From positions 8,455,660-8,519,659 of the forward strand of contig NZ_CP109013.1 of the NCBI RefSeq assembly GCF_036226745.1: a stretch of 64,000 nt of DNA. The letters run 5' to 3'. Shown here piece by piece: positions 1 through 9,205 of this stretch (positions are counted from its first letter, which is position 1; each line of letters begins with the position of its first letter). Under the pieces are notes generated by a model. That model was not told the DNA's origin. It was given only the letters and a program-made list of their open reading frames with translations, and ran no database searches. This DNA is from Streptomyces sp. NBC_00683. Its GTDB lineage: Bacteria; Actinomycetota; Actinomycetes; Streptomycetales; Streptomycetaceae. The position numbers were made by a program, and so were the translations under genes.

Positions 1-782
1 CGCTCGCCCTGGCCGGCGCACTGGCCTGCACGCCGCTCACCACGGCGGCCGCCGGCCCCACCCACACCACCGCCGCCGCGGCGAAGCCGACGATCGTCCT
101 GGAACACGGCGCGTTCGCCGACGCCTCCGGATGGAACCCCGTCATCCAGTCCCTGCAGAAGCGCGGCTACACCGTCCTCGCCCCCGCGAACCCACTGCGC
201 GGCCTGGCCGACGACACCGCCTACCTCAAGTCCTTCCTCGCCACCCTCACCGGCCCCATCGTCCTCGTGGGCCACTCCTACGGCGGAGCCGTCATCACCG
301 GGGCCGCCACCAACACCCCGGACGTCAAGGCCCTCGTCTACATCGCCGCCTACGCCCCCGACCAGGGCGAGAGCGTCGCCGAGGCCACCGCACTGGGCGG
401 CGGCACCTCCGAACTCCTCCAGCACGTGATCGCCCGCCCCTTCCCCGGGGCCGCTCCCGGCGACGCCGACGCCTACCTCGACCCCGCCTCCTTCCGCCAC
501 GTCTTCGCCCAGGACCTGCCCGCCTCCCAGACCGCCCAGATGGCCGCGGCACAACGGCCCGCCGCATTCGCCACCCTCACCCAGGCCGCCCCCGTCCCGG
601 CCTGGCGGACGATCCCCTCCTGGTACCTCGTCGCCCGCAACGACCGCACCATCCCCCCGCAGGCCGAACGCGCCATGGCCGCCCGAGCGAAGGCCACCAC
701 CATCGAGATCAACAGCTCCCACGCCGCGATGCTCAGCCACCCCCGCGCCGTCACCGACCTCATCATCGACGCCTCCCACTGA
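1..782 (+). CDS. alpha/beta hydrolase, secreted (5' end outside window)
   Basis: The reading frame is open from base 3, so the start lies before the window. The visible N-terminus is an Ala/Leu-rich stretch ending in a Thr/Ala-rich region, like the end of a signal or lipoprotein peptide. The mature part has the nucleophile elbow GHSYGG (Ser codon near 273), an acid candidate in RNDRT (near 640) and a histidine in SSHAAM (near 720), the order of the alpha/beta-hydrolase triad. It resembles the small alpha/beta hydrolases of actinobacteria that act on esters; the substrate is unknown. A dps-like gene follows 84 bases downstream on the same strand. Confidence 0.8.
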   Translation, partial: LALAGALACTPLTTAAAGPTHTTAAAAKPTIVLEHGAFADASGWNPVIQSLQKRGYTVLAPANPLRGLADDTAYLKSFLATLTGPIVLVGHSYGGAVITGAATNTPDVKALVYIAAYAPDQGESVAEATALGGGTSELLQHVIARPFPGAAPGDADAYLDPASFRHVFAQDLPASQTAQMAAAQRPAAFATLTQAAPVPAWRTIPSWYLVARNDRTIPPQAERAMAARAKATTIEINSSHAAMLSHPRAVTDLIIDASH

Positions 783-866
783 CCGCCCCTTCGCCCGCCG
801 AGGGCCGGCCGGACACCAGCCGGCTCCCGGCGGGCAGCCACCGACCCGTACGCCCGGAGCATTCTC

Positions 867-1343
867 ATGACGATCATCACCGGCCCCCTCTCCGAACACG
901 AGCAGACGGTCACCGCGCAGGCGCTGCAAACCTCCCTGATCGACCTCCTTGAGCTGGCCCTCAACGCCAAACAAGCGCACTGGGTGCTCTTCGGACCCCG
1001 CTTCCGGTCCCTGCACCTTCATCTGGACGAACTGGTCACCCTCACACGCGATTTCGCCGATCGCCTGGCCGAACGGGCCGCCGCCGCCCTCGGAAGCCCG
1101 CCCGACGGCCGCCCAGCCACCCTCGCCGCCACCGACGCCCTGCCGCCCCTGCCCGCCGGCTGGATCAAGGACACCGACGTCCTCGACCTGTTGACCACCT
1201 CGATGAACACCCTCATCGACCGGATGCGCAGGCGCATCGAGACCACCGCTGCCACGGACCCGGTCACTCAGGACCTCCTCATCGCCGTCACCGGCGAACT
1301 GGAGAAACAGCATTGGATGCTCCAGGCCGAGCACGCGCACTGA
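867..1343 (+). CDS. dps: Dps-like DNA-starvation/ferritin protein
   Basis: This 158-residue protein has the length and composition of Dps ferritin-like mini-ferritins. The motif AKQAHWVLFGP followed by HLHLDEL near residues 28-50 matches the ferroxidase helix region (His, Asp, Glu ligands), and the C-terminal helix contains EKQHWML. Dps proteins form dodecamers that oxidise and store iron and can coat DNA under stress. The ATG start follows a purine-rich stretch. It lies between the hydrolase and an MBL-fold hydrolase on the same strand with gaps of 84 and 51 bases, so a small stress-related operon is plausible but not shown. Confidence 0.85.
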   Translation: MTIITGPLSEHEQTVTAQALQTSLIDLLELALNAKQAHWVLFGPRFRSLHLHLDELVTLTRDFADRLAERAAAALGSPPDGRPATLAATDALPPLPAGWIKDTDVLDLLTTSMNTLIDRMRRRIETTAATDPVTQDLLIAVTGELEKQHWMLQAEHAH

Positions 1344-1394
1344 CCCACACCCATCCCGTCCCACAGCGGCCCCGCCGCAGCAGAGGAAAACACC

Positions 1395-2138
1395 ATGAAA
1401 GCCACCCTCACCCACATCGGCACCGCCACCGTCCTGCTAGAAATCGGCGGCCTGCACCTCCTGACCGACCCGGTCTTCGACCCGGCCCCCGCGCAATACC
1501 ACTTCGGCCCAGTCACCCTGAACAGCACCGCGGGCCCCGCCCTGACCCCCGACGAACTGCCCGACATCGACGCCGTCCTGCTCAGCCACGACGAACACCC
1601 CGACAACCTCGACCACAGCGGCCGCGCCCTGCTGACCGGGCACACCGTCCTCACCACCACCAGCGGCGCCGGCCGACTCGGCGACGGAGCCGTCGGCCTC
1701 GCCCCCTGGCAGAGCCACGAGATCACCCGCGACGGACGAACCCTGCGCATCACCGCCACCCCCGCCCAGCACGCCGGAGACGTAATCGGCTTCATCGTGG
1801 AACAACCCGGCGAGAGCGAGGCGCTCTACATCTCCGGCGACACCGTCCACTTCGACGAACTCGACCAGATCGGCCGACGCTGGACCATCGGCACCGCCGT
1901 CCTGCACTTCGGCGCCGCACAGGTCGACGAGATCGGCGAGCTCCCCATCACCCTCGACGGCACCCAAGGCGTCGAACTCACCCGCTCCCTCCGTGCGAAG
2001 ACCGTCGTTCCCGTCCACTACGCATCCTGGGCACACTTCTCCCGAGGCCGCGAGGACATCGTCACCGCCTTCGAACAGGCCCACCTCACCGACCGCCTGC
2101 ACTGGCTCACCCCCGGAGCCCCCTCCCACCTGGCCTGA
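1395..2138 (+). CDS. MBL-fold metallohydrolase (UlaG-like)
   Basis: The 247-residue protein begins with a beta-strand pattern (THIGTATVLLEIGG, LLTDPVFD) typical of UlaG-like metallo-beta-lactamase-fold hydrolases. The metal motif appears as SHDEHPDNLD near residues 63-72, a variant of HxHxDH in which the last His is Asn. Later metal-ligand candidates are SGDTVHF and PVHYASW. The substrate is unknown. The ATG is 51 bases after the dps stop and is preceded by AGAGGAAA. It is the last intact gene before the transposon-rich region. Confidence 0.8.
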   Translation: MKATLTHIGTATVLLEIGGLHLLTDPVFDPAPAQYHFGPVTLNSTAGPALTPDELPDIDAVLLSHDEHPDNLDHSGRALLTGHTVLTTTSGAGRLGDGAVGLAPWQSHEITRDGRTLRITATPAQHAGDVIGFIVEQPGESEALYISGDTVHFDELDQIGRRWTIGTAVLHFGAAQVDEIGELPITLDGTQGVELTRSLRAKTVVPVHYASWAHFSRGREDIVTAFEQAHLTDRLHWLTPGAPSHLA

Positions 2139-2196
2139 GAAGCAGTCTCTCGCCCGGGATCGAGGGGAGGTCTTGTGGGAGGAGGCGGTCCGGCTG

Positions 2197-2853
2197 TCAC
2201 CGGTCGCGGCGGTGGCTGACGTCGGCGGCGTAGGTGGCCCAGTCCCCGGCTGACGCTTGCTGCCACTGGACGGCGACTTTGATGTGGGCGCCGAGCATGC
2301 GGGCAAGGATCGCTGCGGGGACTTCGGTGGACAGGGCGAACAGCGCGGTGGATCGGTCCTGTTTGGGCCGGACTCCGATGCGGTGAAGGCGCTTGCCGAT
2401 CTGGCTGTCGGTGAGAGGGCGCCCCGGGTGGCCACCCGGAAACAACCAGGAGACGTCTTCAGGAATGCCGATCTTGGCCTTGCCGCGGCGGGTCGCGACG
2501 AGATCGCGGACCAGGCTGGCCAGCGGTGCTGGGAGAACGACCGGCGAGGTGCCGAACGTGATCGCGACAGTGGCGCCGTCCATGGTGATGTCGTCAACAG
2601 TGAGTTGACTGATGGTGGCGATCTTCTGCGCATAGAGGATCAGCAGCAATCCCGCGACGCGGTCCGGGGTCGGCAGTGTGCTGTCGTTAAGGAGGCGCCG
2701 GGCGTCAGCCCAGCGCTTCTCGCTGTCGATGGTGCTGAGCGGGCCTGTCCAGCGGACGGTGCCGTAGGTCAGATCACAGGCATGCCGGTGCTGTACCGAC
2801 CAGCGGACGAAGTGGCCGGTCCCGTTGCGGTAGCTCACCGTGGAGTCTGCCAT
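2197..2853 (-). CDS. Tyrosine-recombinase-associated protein (integrase C-terminal-like)
   Basis: This 218-residue protein resembles the small third partner seen beside large tyrosine recombinases in actinobacterial elements: a helical region with LLLILYAQKIATI followed by a catalytic-domain-like part, but I see no complete R-H-R-Y set. It starts 24 bases after the recombinase fragment that ends at 2878 and is read in the same direction. The layout suggests part of a multi-recombinase transposable unit. DNA-binding or cofactor function is inferred from context; enzymatic activity cannot be judged. Confidence 0.55.
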   Translation of the reverse strand: MADSTVSYRNGTGHFVRWSVQHRHACDLTYGTVRWTGPLSTIDSEKRWADARRLLNDSTLPTPDRVAGLLLILYAQKIATISQLTVDDITMDGATVAITFGTSPVVLPAPLASLVRDLVATRRGKAKIGIPEDVSWLFPGGHPGRPLTDSQIGKRLHRIGVRPKQDRSTALFALSTEVPAAILARMLGAHIKVAVQWQQASAGDWATYAADVSHRRDR

Positions 2854-2877
2854 CCAACGTTCCAGGTCCGTCTGGGT

Positions 2878-4236
2878 TCAGGTCCCCAGGGTGAGCCCTT
2901 CGCCGCCGAGCCAGTCGAGGAAGTTGCCCGCCGCGGTGACATGGCAGCGCACGTTCAGGTCCTGTAGCCGGGTGGTGTGGTCATCGCCGAGGCGTCGTCG
3001 GAGCCGGCGCATGTGGTGCCAGACCGCGTAGCCGTGCAGGATCCGGCGCTCGGCGAGGTCAAAGCGGGCCTCGACGGTCACGGTGATCCTTTTCTTCTCC
3101 AGGGCGATGAGCCGCTCATCGCGCGGCGGCAGGGCGCTGGTCGCGACCAGCACACTGCGCAGGTGGGCCAGCACCTTGCCCGCAGGCAGCTCGTCGAGGA
3201 CCTCGTGGGTGACGGGCCTCTCGTCGCGGCATATGCGCTCCAGAGGGTCACGGGCTTTCGAGCGGGAGATCCAAGCCATGGCGACGTCGGGGCGCTCGGC
3301 ACCCGTCAACGCGTCGTGGAAAGCGGCGAGTTCGGGGCGGATGGCCCCGTCCGGGCCGCCGAGGAGGTCACGCCGCTCCTGGACGCTCAGCCCCATCCGG
3401 CGGTCCATTACGTGATGCAGCACCACCAGCATGTGCAGCGCGAAGGAGTGCCGGCACATGTGCGGGGTACAGAACGGCGGCTCTGCCACCCGCCCCGCGA
3501 GCACCTGCTCGCACCGCTGCGAAGCGGTACGGAACACGTTCTCCCACGAGGCCGGTCGCAGCGGCAGCCCTTCCTCGGTCAGCCACAGCCACAGCGGCTC
3601 AAGCCCCTGCGGCCCTTTGCGATAGAAGCTCATCCGCTCAGCCACCCCCGCGTCCGTCAGCGGGGTCCGACCCTCATGGCCCTGCGCATCACGCCAGTGC
3701 AACACCTTCTGCCGCTGCCCGGTCACGGACCGCACCACCCGGCACTGCACCAAATCCTCGTAGCGCCCCCGCCGTTGTGCCCGCCCTACCGCCGCCGCGC
3801 GGGAGGACTCCACATAGCCCGCGACTGCGGAGACCACCGCGGCCGCGACATAGAAGGTCCGGGCCCGCTTCGACTTGGTCACCGCCCGCCCCAGCCGTCC
3901 CGGACAGAACCGGCCCGCCCCCAGCGCCGGTTGTGGCATCTCCAAGGTCAGCATCGAGGCTCCCTCCGTCAGCCGCACCCCGGAGGAGAACAGCAGCTCG
4001 GCGAAGGCCGTATTGCGTGCCTCCAGCCGCCCCGTCCACCCCTGCTCCGGGACGCCGTCCACGGTGTGCCTGCGCAGCCCCACCTCCAGCCACAACCGGA
4101 AGGCCCGTGGAGTCAGCCAGTGCACATTGCTGCTCCGCGTCTGCAGGGCCCGCGCCTCCGGAACCCTTACCGGCGTCCCATAGCGGCCCGCCACCTCCCG
4201 CATCACCACCGGCGAGCGGTCCACCCCCGCTTTCAA
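2878..4236 (-). pseudogene. Tyrosine recombinase, 5'-truncated
   Basis: The frame encodes the catalytic half of a large tyrosine recombinase. It has a box-I-like segment RNTAFAELLFSSGVRLTE containing the first Arg, and the box-II motif HMCRHSFALHML with His and Arg. A roughly 150-residue C-terminal extension follows. The only possible start is a TTG at 4236 placed directly after an in-frame TAG, exactly where the sequence changes to an unrelated fragment, so the N-terminal part has been lost by rearrangement. It probably formed one mobile unit with the gene ending at 2197. Confidence 0.7.
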
Positions 4237-4320
4237 CTATCCGCAGGATCTTCGCGACGCCCAGGTCGCCCTCCTGGAAACCCGTGCCGCCTTCGACGAA
4301 TACATCCGTGACCTGCCGGC
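4232..4320 (+). pseudogene. Fragment of an unidentified gene at a rearrangement junction
   Basis: The plus strand encodes a short helical piece containing YPQDLRDAQVALLETR. It resembles the N-terminal helix of a small conserved actinomycete protein. It begins exactly where the recombinase frame on the other strand breaks off and stops being convincing near 4320. It is too short to assign a function. Confidence 0.3.
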
Positions 4321-4357
4321 GCCGTCATCATCTACATCGGCATCAACCGGGGCAATC

Positions 4358-4954
4358 TCAGCCGAGGAAGTCCTTCCAGAGCGGGACGGATGCCTGCGGA
4401 TTCCAAGGCGCGTCCTCGTCGAACTCGCCGAACTCGCGGTCGATGTAGTCGGCCAGATCGTGGCCGTAGCAGATGATGTCGGTTCCCCACACCGACAGGA
4501 CCGGATGTCCCGGAGTGTCGCGACCTGCGGGTATGAAGCGGTGCGCGTAGACGGGAACGAGTCGTGGCGCTCGTGCAAGTACCGCTCGGGCCAGCCCCAG
4601 AGCCTCTTCCTTGGAGGCGGGACGCGCTCCCAGGGCCGAATGCCAGCTGCCATGAGCGACGTCGCCCAGCACTTCTCGTACCGGCCACTGCAGCCGATGG
4701 CGCAGGTCGTCTTCATCACCGTGACGCCAGTCGGGCCAAGGCTGCTGCCACGTCGCGCCTTCCTCAGGAGGCGAAGCGACCGGCAGCCCTGTCGCTAGAA
4801 AAGCACGATGCTCCGGGGAGAACTCGAGCTCATAGGTCGCCTCGATCCGGCTGAACTCTTCCTCCGTGATCCCTGGAGCTATCTCACAGCAGTCCGCCTC
4901 CGCCAACCGCCGCGCGGCCTCTGCACCCAACCAAGCGCCATCAAAGTCGATCAC
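4358..4954 (-). CDS. SMI1/KNR4-family protein (possible immunity protein)
   Basis: The 198-residue protein has the SMI1/KNR4 layout: an N-terminal helix with ITEEEFSRIEATYELEF and HRAFLATGLP, then a beta-rich part with FIPAG, PVLSVWGTDIICYG and a final WKDFLG. In bacteria this fold is common among immunity proteins of contact-dependent and polymorphic toxin systems. No toxin gene is visible beside it, so it would be an orphan immunity gene. Assignment is from pattern only. Confidence 0.6.
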   Translation of the reverse strand: MIDFDGAWLGAEAARRLAEADCCEIAPGITEEEFSRIEATYELEFSPEHRAFLATGLPVASPPEEGATWQQPWPDWRHGDEDDLRHRLQWPVREVLGDVAHGSWHSALGARPASKEEALGLARAVLARAPRLVPVYAHRFIPAGRDTPGHPVLSVWGTDIICYGHDLADYIDREFGEFDEDAPWNPQASVPLWKDFLG

Positions 4955-5024
4955 TCAGGCACCGTACACACGCTGCGTGCACGGCATCACATCTTTTCGA
5001 TCCCTGACTCGGGCTTCCAGGTCA

Positions 5025-5041
5025 TTGCGGGACAGCCCTTA
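5025..5041 (-). repeat. Solo IS5-type terminal inverted repeat
   Basis: The 17 bases are the exact reverse complement of the sequence at 12647-12663 and close to the right end at 13916-13932, which bound an IS5-type element. No transposase of that element is nearby, so this is a scar. A second small element abuts it at 5043. Confidence 0.55.
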
Positions 5042-5042
5042 C

Positions 5043-5151
5043 GAGCTCGTGCACGGTTAGCGGTGGGACGTCGAAGGGGTCACGTTCCCCACCACGCAGC
5101 CATGATCGCCGATCCGAGCTCGACGTCTCACTGCTAACCGTGCACGAGCTC
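5043..5151 (-). mobile_element. 109-bp MITE, internal-deletion derivative of the IS at 20173
   Basis: The element is bounded by perfect 19-base inverted ends (GAGCTCGTGCACGGTTAGC and its complement). Read on the minus strand, its first ~74 bases match the left end of the IS5-type element at 20173 almost base for base, including the transposase start region. They are then joined directly to the right inverted repeat. It has no coding capacity, and its ends could be recognised by the parent transposase. Confidence 0.7.
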
Positions 5152-5314
5152 GGTAGCCTCGGGCTTTCATAACGGTTGTTCGATCAGCCTCTTGGCCAGT
5201 TGCTTCCACTGCCTGTGATCTGGGCTGTTGCATCTCGGCCCGGTCGTCATCTTGGCCACGGTGCTTTCACCTGTTGGGTGACGCATCCATCCGGCGTGTC
5301 ACAGCTGGCAGGCT

Positions 5315-5713
5315 GTGTTCATGGATATGGAGGCGCTCAGCGCAGATGACTACGAGTCGGTGCACCGGGCAAGCCGAGGTTTGGCGGCGCGGTACGGGAT
5401 GGTGACGCTCAACGCCATGATGGAGGCGTGGGAGGCGTTGGTGGAGGATACCGAAGAGGGGTTCGACGCCGAACTCATCTGGGAGTACGCGGACAGGCTT
5501 CGCTGCCGTCGCTGGCTCGCGGAGGCATGGCCCGTGTTCACCGACAGGATTCGGGCCGCGCGGCAAGCGAAGCTCGACGCCCTGGATGCCCGCTTCCAAT
5601 TGGCTACCGTGCCCCTGAACGGCCAGGCAGACGACGCGCGATGGCACTCCCGGCGACCGCGGCTGATCGAGGGTGACACTTTGCTGGAACTGCCTGGATC
5701 CTGGGTCCTGTGA
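5315..5713 (+). CDS. Hypothetical protein, 132 aa
   Basis: A small acidic, mostly helical protein of unrecognised family. It opens with MDMEALSADDYESVHRA after an in-frame GTG (5315) and has ATG alternatives at 5321 and 5327. It contains AMMEAWEALVEDTEEGFD and a C-terminal ELPGSWVL. Codon use follows the high-GC pattern of real Streptomyces genes. It sits between a MITE and an IS1380 element. No function is proposed. Confidence 0.5.
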   Translation: MFMDMEALSADDYESVHRASRGLAARYGMVTLNAMMEAWEALVEDTEEGFDAELIWEYADRLRCRRWLAEAWPVFTDRIRAARQAKLDALDARFQLATVPLNGQADDARWHSRRPRLIEGDTLLELPGSWVL

Positions 5714-5824
5714 CACGTCTGAGCTGATGTTCAGCGCTGGTCAGACTTCCGGAGAACGCCTCTGAACTGGGAAAATGGGGGCTTTTCTAGGGTCCTGCCC
5801 ACCCCAAAGAGAGGCGCTCTCCAA

Positions 5825-7190
5825 GTGAGCAAGCGTAGCGGGACGTACCCGCGTGTCCGTATCGAGAGCGGCGGTCACGGGGTGGTCTCCCAGGCCGGTG
5901 CGGTGCTGTTGGTCGCGACCGCCCGCAAGAGTGGACTCGATACCGCGATATCGGCGGCGCTCGCGCCCTGGCGACGCCCTCGGGCGGTGCAAGATCCTGC
6001 TGGATATGGCGCTCGCAGTCGCGCTGGGCGGGGACTGTCTGGCCGATGTCGGCATGCTGCGGGCTGAGCCTGCCGTGTTCGGGCCGGTGGCCTCCGACCC
6101 GACCGTCTCCCGTCTGGTCGACACCCTCGCCGCTGCCGGGACGAAGGCCCTGGACGCGATCCGTACCGCTCGGGCCGATGTCCGCGAGTATGTATGGCAG
6201 CTGGCCCGGAACCAGGCGCCGGACAAGGACGGCCAAGTGATCGTGGACCTGGACGGCGTGCTGGTACTTGCGCACTCCGAAAAGCAGGACGCGGCCGCAA
6301 CCTGGAAGAGGACCTACGGGCACCATCCGCTGATGGGCTTCGTCGATCACGGAAGCGGCGGCACCGGGGTGCCGGTGGCCGCCCTGCTGCGACCGGGGAA
6401 CGCGGGCTCCAACACCGCCGCCAACCACATCACCGCTACCCGGCTCGCCCTGGCCCAACTTCCCAAGCGGTATCGGCGCGGCCGGTCCACACTGATCCGC
6501 ACCGACTCCGCAGGCAGAACCCACGAGTTCGTGGCCTGGCTCGCCCAGCGCGGCAGGTGGTTGTCGTACTCGGTCGGGATGACCACCACCGAGCAGATTC
6601 ACCAGGCTGTTCTGAAGGTCCCCGCCTCCGCCTGGACGCCCGCCGTCGAACCGGGCGGCGAGATCCGTGACGGCGCCTGGACCGCCGAGCTCGACGGCGA
6701 CGTCCTCAAGGGCTGGCCGAAGGGGATGCGGCTGATCGTCCGCAAGGAACGACCACATCCCGGCGCCCAGTTGCGCTTCGTCGACGCAGACGGGCTGCGG
6801 CTCACCGCCTTCGCCACCAACACGGCAGACGGGAAGATCATCAACTTCGAGCTGCGGCACCGTCAGCGCGCGAGGGCCGAGGACCGCATCCGGGCCGCAC
6901 GCGCCACCGGTCTGCGGAACCTGCCCCTGCACGACACCGCGCAGAACCAGATCTGGCTGGAGATCGTCCAGCTCGCCCTCGACCTGCTGGCCTGGCTGCC
7001 CATGCTCGCCCTGACCGGTAAACCTCGCCTCTGGGAGCCCCGCCGCTTGCGGCTGCGACTGTTCTCCGCCGCCGCCCAGATTGTCACCACCGCCCGCCGC
7101 CAGCACCTCCGGTTCGGCTGTCACTGGCCCTGGACCGATGTGATCACCAATGCGGTCCAGCGACTCACGGCTCTCCAGAACCCCGGCTGA
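5825..7190 (+). pseudogene. IS1380-family transposase, frameshifted
   Basis: Two overlapping frames together make one IS1380-type DDE transposase. The first ~52 residues (starting MSKRSGTYPRVRIESG, GTG/ATG region at 5825) are in one frame. From about 5985 the rest continues in another frame (GRCKILLDMALAVALGGDCL onward). The catalytic core has VIVDLDGVLV and RTDSAGRTHEFVAWL, and the tail is intact to PG-stop at 7190. A single-base indel near 5980 probably killed it, though a programmed shift cannot be excluded. The ends lie near 5759 and 7352. Confidence 0.75.
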
Positions 7191-7352
7191 CCAGCAGCGC
7201 CACCCGCCCGAACAAGCCTGATCACCCCGCCGGAAATCGTGGAAGCCGGCGCCTACCCGACGCGACAGCCGGGCCCTCACCGCACCCGCAAACAGCCACG
7301 ACAGCGAAACGGTCCGCCGGATCTTCCGACGGACCGTCACGAAAGATCGAGG

Positions 7353-7383
7353 CTAGTGCTGTGACCGCGAAGGCTCACCGGGT
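7353..7383 (+). repeat. IS-end repeat, CTAGTGCTGTGACCGC family, copy 1
   Basis: This copy directly follows the IS1380 element. Related copies are at 8138-8168 and 18135-18158 on this strand, and 18787-18810 and 29726-29755 on the other. The shared core is AGTGCTSTGACCGC followed by GGTTCACCGGGT. Confidence 0.55.
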
Positions 7384-7471
7384 CCCGGCGGTCAGCGTGA
7401 GCACCGAGTTGGGCTGGTCTGGCCAGCCGTGTAGAAGGACTTTCGTGCACTGGCTCTGCGACGATTGCTGA

Positions 7472-7861
7472 GTGAGCAAGCAAGAGTGGGAAGAATTGAC
7501 CAAGTCCGAAGAAGCTTTCATGGTCAATTCCTATGAGATCGACATCCTGCCTGGTGTCTGGGGCGATCTCGACGAAGCCGACCAGTCTCGACCTTGCAAC
7601 GAGCTAGCGGGAATCTTGCTCGCCCTCATCGATCGTGGGTGGATCGAGGTCCGCCGACTCGCGCCGTGGACCTCACCCGCCGGCGAGAACGGCTTCCAGC
7701 CCGGCGAACTGGTGCCTCGTGATCAGCTTCCGGCGATTCTCGACGACGCGGCCAGCTGGGAGTATCCCGAGGACGGGAACTGGATTGGCGCGTTGACCCT
7801 GGTCGAGACCGAAGCGGGAAAGAAGATCACTCGTCTTTCTCCTGAGGAGATGGCCGAGTAG
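7472..7861 (+). CDS. Hypothetical protein, 129 aa
   Basis: An acidic, Trp-rich small protein starting MSKQEWEELTKSEEAF and containing LVPRDQLPAILDDAASWEYP and a C-terminal SPEEMAE. The middle reads like a one-domain alpha/beta protein (LAGILLALIDRGWIEVRRL). I do not recognise the family. The start is a GTG or ATG just after GATTGCTGA. It is flanked by IS1380 and IS630 debris and may be a cargo gene. Confidence 0.5.
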   Translation: MSKQEWEELTKSEEAFMVNSYEIDILPGVWGDLDEADQSRPCNELAGILLALIDRGWIEVRRLAPWTSPAGENGFQPGELVPRDQLPAILDDAASWEYPEDGNWIGALTLVETEAGKKITRLSPEEMAE

Positions 7862-7879
7862 GCCGTGGTGCTGGAAGCC

Positions 7880-8095
7880 TCAGGCCGCGACCAACGGTCG
7901 GCCGCACCAGTGGAGGCCCTTCTCGCTGCGGATGCGGGCTCGTTCGCGGTGTTGGGCGGCCAAGAGGTCGGGGTGCGGGGCGTTGCCATTGCGCCAGGGC
8001 AGAAGGAGGTGCAGAGCGCGGGTCCGAACGGTGTGGTTGGGGTGGTTCGAGTTGGCCAGGTTGAACTGCCGTAGCGGCCCGAAGTGCGCCTCGAT
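7880..8095 (-). mobile_element. IS630-family transposase, C-terminal remnant
   Basis: The minus strand reads in one frame through EAHFGPLRQFNLANSNH, HTVRTRALH, a WRN-containing stretch and RERARIRSEKG to a stop at 7880. This matches the tail of IS630-type transposases after the catalytic Glu. The catalytic part is missing. Confidence 0.6.
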
Positions 8096-8137
8096 CGGGA
8101 TTGAACCGTTCCGACTTCTCTGCCGCTCCGTTGCGAG

Positions 8138-8168
8138 CTAGTGCTGTGGCTGCATAGGTTCGCCGGGT
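8138..8168 (+). repeat. IS-end repeat, copy 2
   Basis: CTAGTGCTGTGGCTGCATAG followed by GTTCGCCGGGTT is a diverged copy of the terminal repeat at 7353. It is in the same orientation and is not paired with an inverted partner nearby. Confidence 0.5.
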
Positions 8169-8174
8169 TGCCTG

Positions 8175-8435
8175 ACCGGGCAATGGGGCAACATCTACTG
8201 GAACAGCGCCTGGCAGAAACTCCGCTCACCCCAGTTCCGCACCGGCCTTTACCTCGCCCAGTGGATCCACGTCTACGCCCAAGTCAGAGACCGGCTGCCC
8301 CACCGGCGCCAGTACGCCGTCCCTGGCTTCGTGCGTCACCACGCCGGAAACCTCACCGATCGGAACGTCCGCTTCTGGCGCTTGCGGGGTGTGTGGTTGC
8401 AACCACACACCCCGCAACGCCGTCTGGGCCTGTAG
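8175..8435 (+). pseudogene. C-terminal remnant of an unidentified gene
   Basis: One frame encodes an aromatic-rich stretch (GQWGNIYWNSAWQKL, GLYLAQWIHVYAQVRDRL, YAVPGFVRHHAGNL) ending at TAG 8433-8435. It has no start and begins right after an IS-end repeat, so it looks like the 3' end of a gene cut by transposition. The family is not recognised. Its last codons overlap the 36-bp palindrome at 8382. Confidence 0.3.
8382..8417. promoter_or_regulatory. Perfect 36-bp palindrome upstream of ABC operon
   Basis: Eighteen bases (TTGCGGGGTGTGTGGTTG) are followed immediately by their exact complement with no spacer. It ends 41 bases before the GTG start of the ABC ATPase. A loopless dyad this long fits a regulator operator better than a terminator, but a bidirectional terminator for flanking transcripts is possible. 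Confidence 0.55.
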
Positions 8436-8458
8436 TCATCACTCACCTGGGGTTTTGC

Positions 8459-9202
8459 GTGCCACTGCACTACACGGACTGTTCCTTTGCCTACCGGGCC
8501 GGCACTCCTGTGCTCGACAGCCTGACGATGGACTTCCCGCAAGGGTGCACTGTCCTGCTCGGTCCGAACGGGGCGGGGAAGTCGACACTGCTTTCGCTGG
8601 GGGCGTCCTCCCTGACCCCCGTGTCGGGGCGCGTCACGCTGGGGCGCCTGGACAGCGTCCGGCGGCGGGACCGTCGGGCTTTCCGGCAGAAGGTGGGCTG
8701 GCTGCCGCAGGAGGTGAAGGCCATCCCGGCCCTGACGGTGCGGGAGCAGGCCGCGTACGTGGGCTGGTTGAAAGGCCTGTCCAAGCGGGAAGCATGGGAC
8801 CGTTCGGCCACCGCGCTGGAAAGGGTCCGCCTTACGGAACTGGGCCAGCGCAAGAGCCATGAGCTGTCCGGAGGGCAACTCCGCCGCCTGGGTATCGCGC
8901 AGACGCTGGTGCACCAGGCCGAGATCGTCCTCTTGGACGAGCCCACCGCAGGACTCGACCCTGTCCAGCGCGGTGTCTTCCGGGACCTGCTGGCCGAACT
9001 GAGCAGCTCGGTGCACTTCATCGTCTCCACGCACCAGACCGAAGACCTCGCCGACATCTACGAGACCGTCATCGTCTTCGACCGGGGCCGGCCAGTGTTC
9101 CGAGGGCCGGTAAGTGACTTCTTCTCCACCGCCCCCGCCGGTACCCCGTACGAGCGGCGTGCGGAGAGCGCGTATCGCGGCCTGGTCCGAGGGGAGGCCT
9201 GA
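8459..9202 (+). CDS. ABC transporter ATP-binding protein
   Basis: From the GTG at 8459 the protein is about 247 residues and contains all ABC signatures in order: Walker A (LLGPNGAGKST), Q-loop (WLPQE), signature LSGGQ in HELSGGQLRRLG, Walker B (IVLLDEPTAGLDP) and an H-loop (STHQTEDL). The open frame extends upstream to 8141, but that part is unrelated low-quality sequence, so I prefer 8459. Two membrane-protein genes follow with a 2-base gap and then a 4-base overlap. It powers an ABC exporter of unknown substrate, of the small two-permease type common in actinobacteria. Confidence 0.9.
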   Translation: MPLHYTDCSFAYRAGTPVLDSLTMDFPQGCTVLLGPNGAGKSTLLSLGASSLTPVSGRVTLGRLDSVRRRDRRAFRQKVGWLPQEVKAIPALTVREQAAYVGWLKGLSKREAWDRSATALERVRLTELGQRKSHELSGGQLRRLGIAQTLVHQAEIVLLDEPTAGLDPVQRGVFRDLLAELSSSVHFIVSTHQTEDLADIYETVIVFDRGRPVFRGPVSDFFSTAPAGTPYERRAESAYRGLVRGEA

Positions 9203-9205
9203 ACC

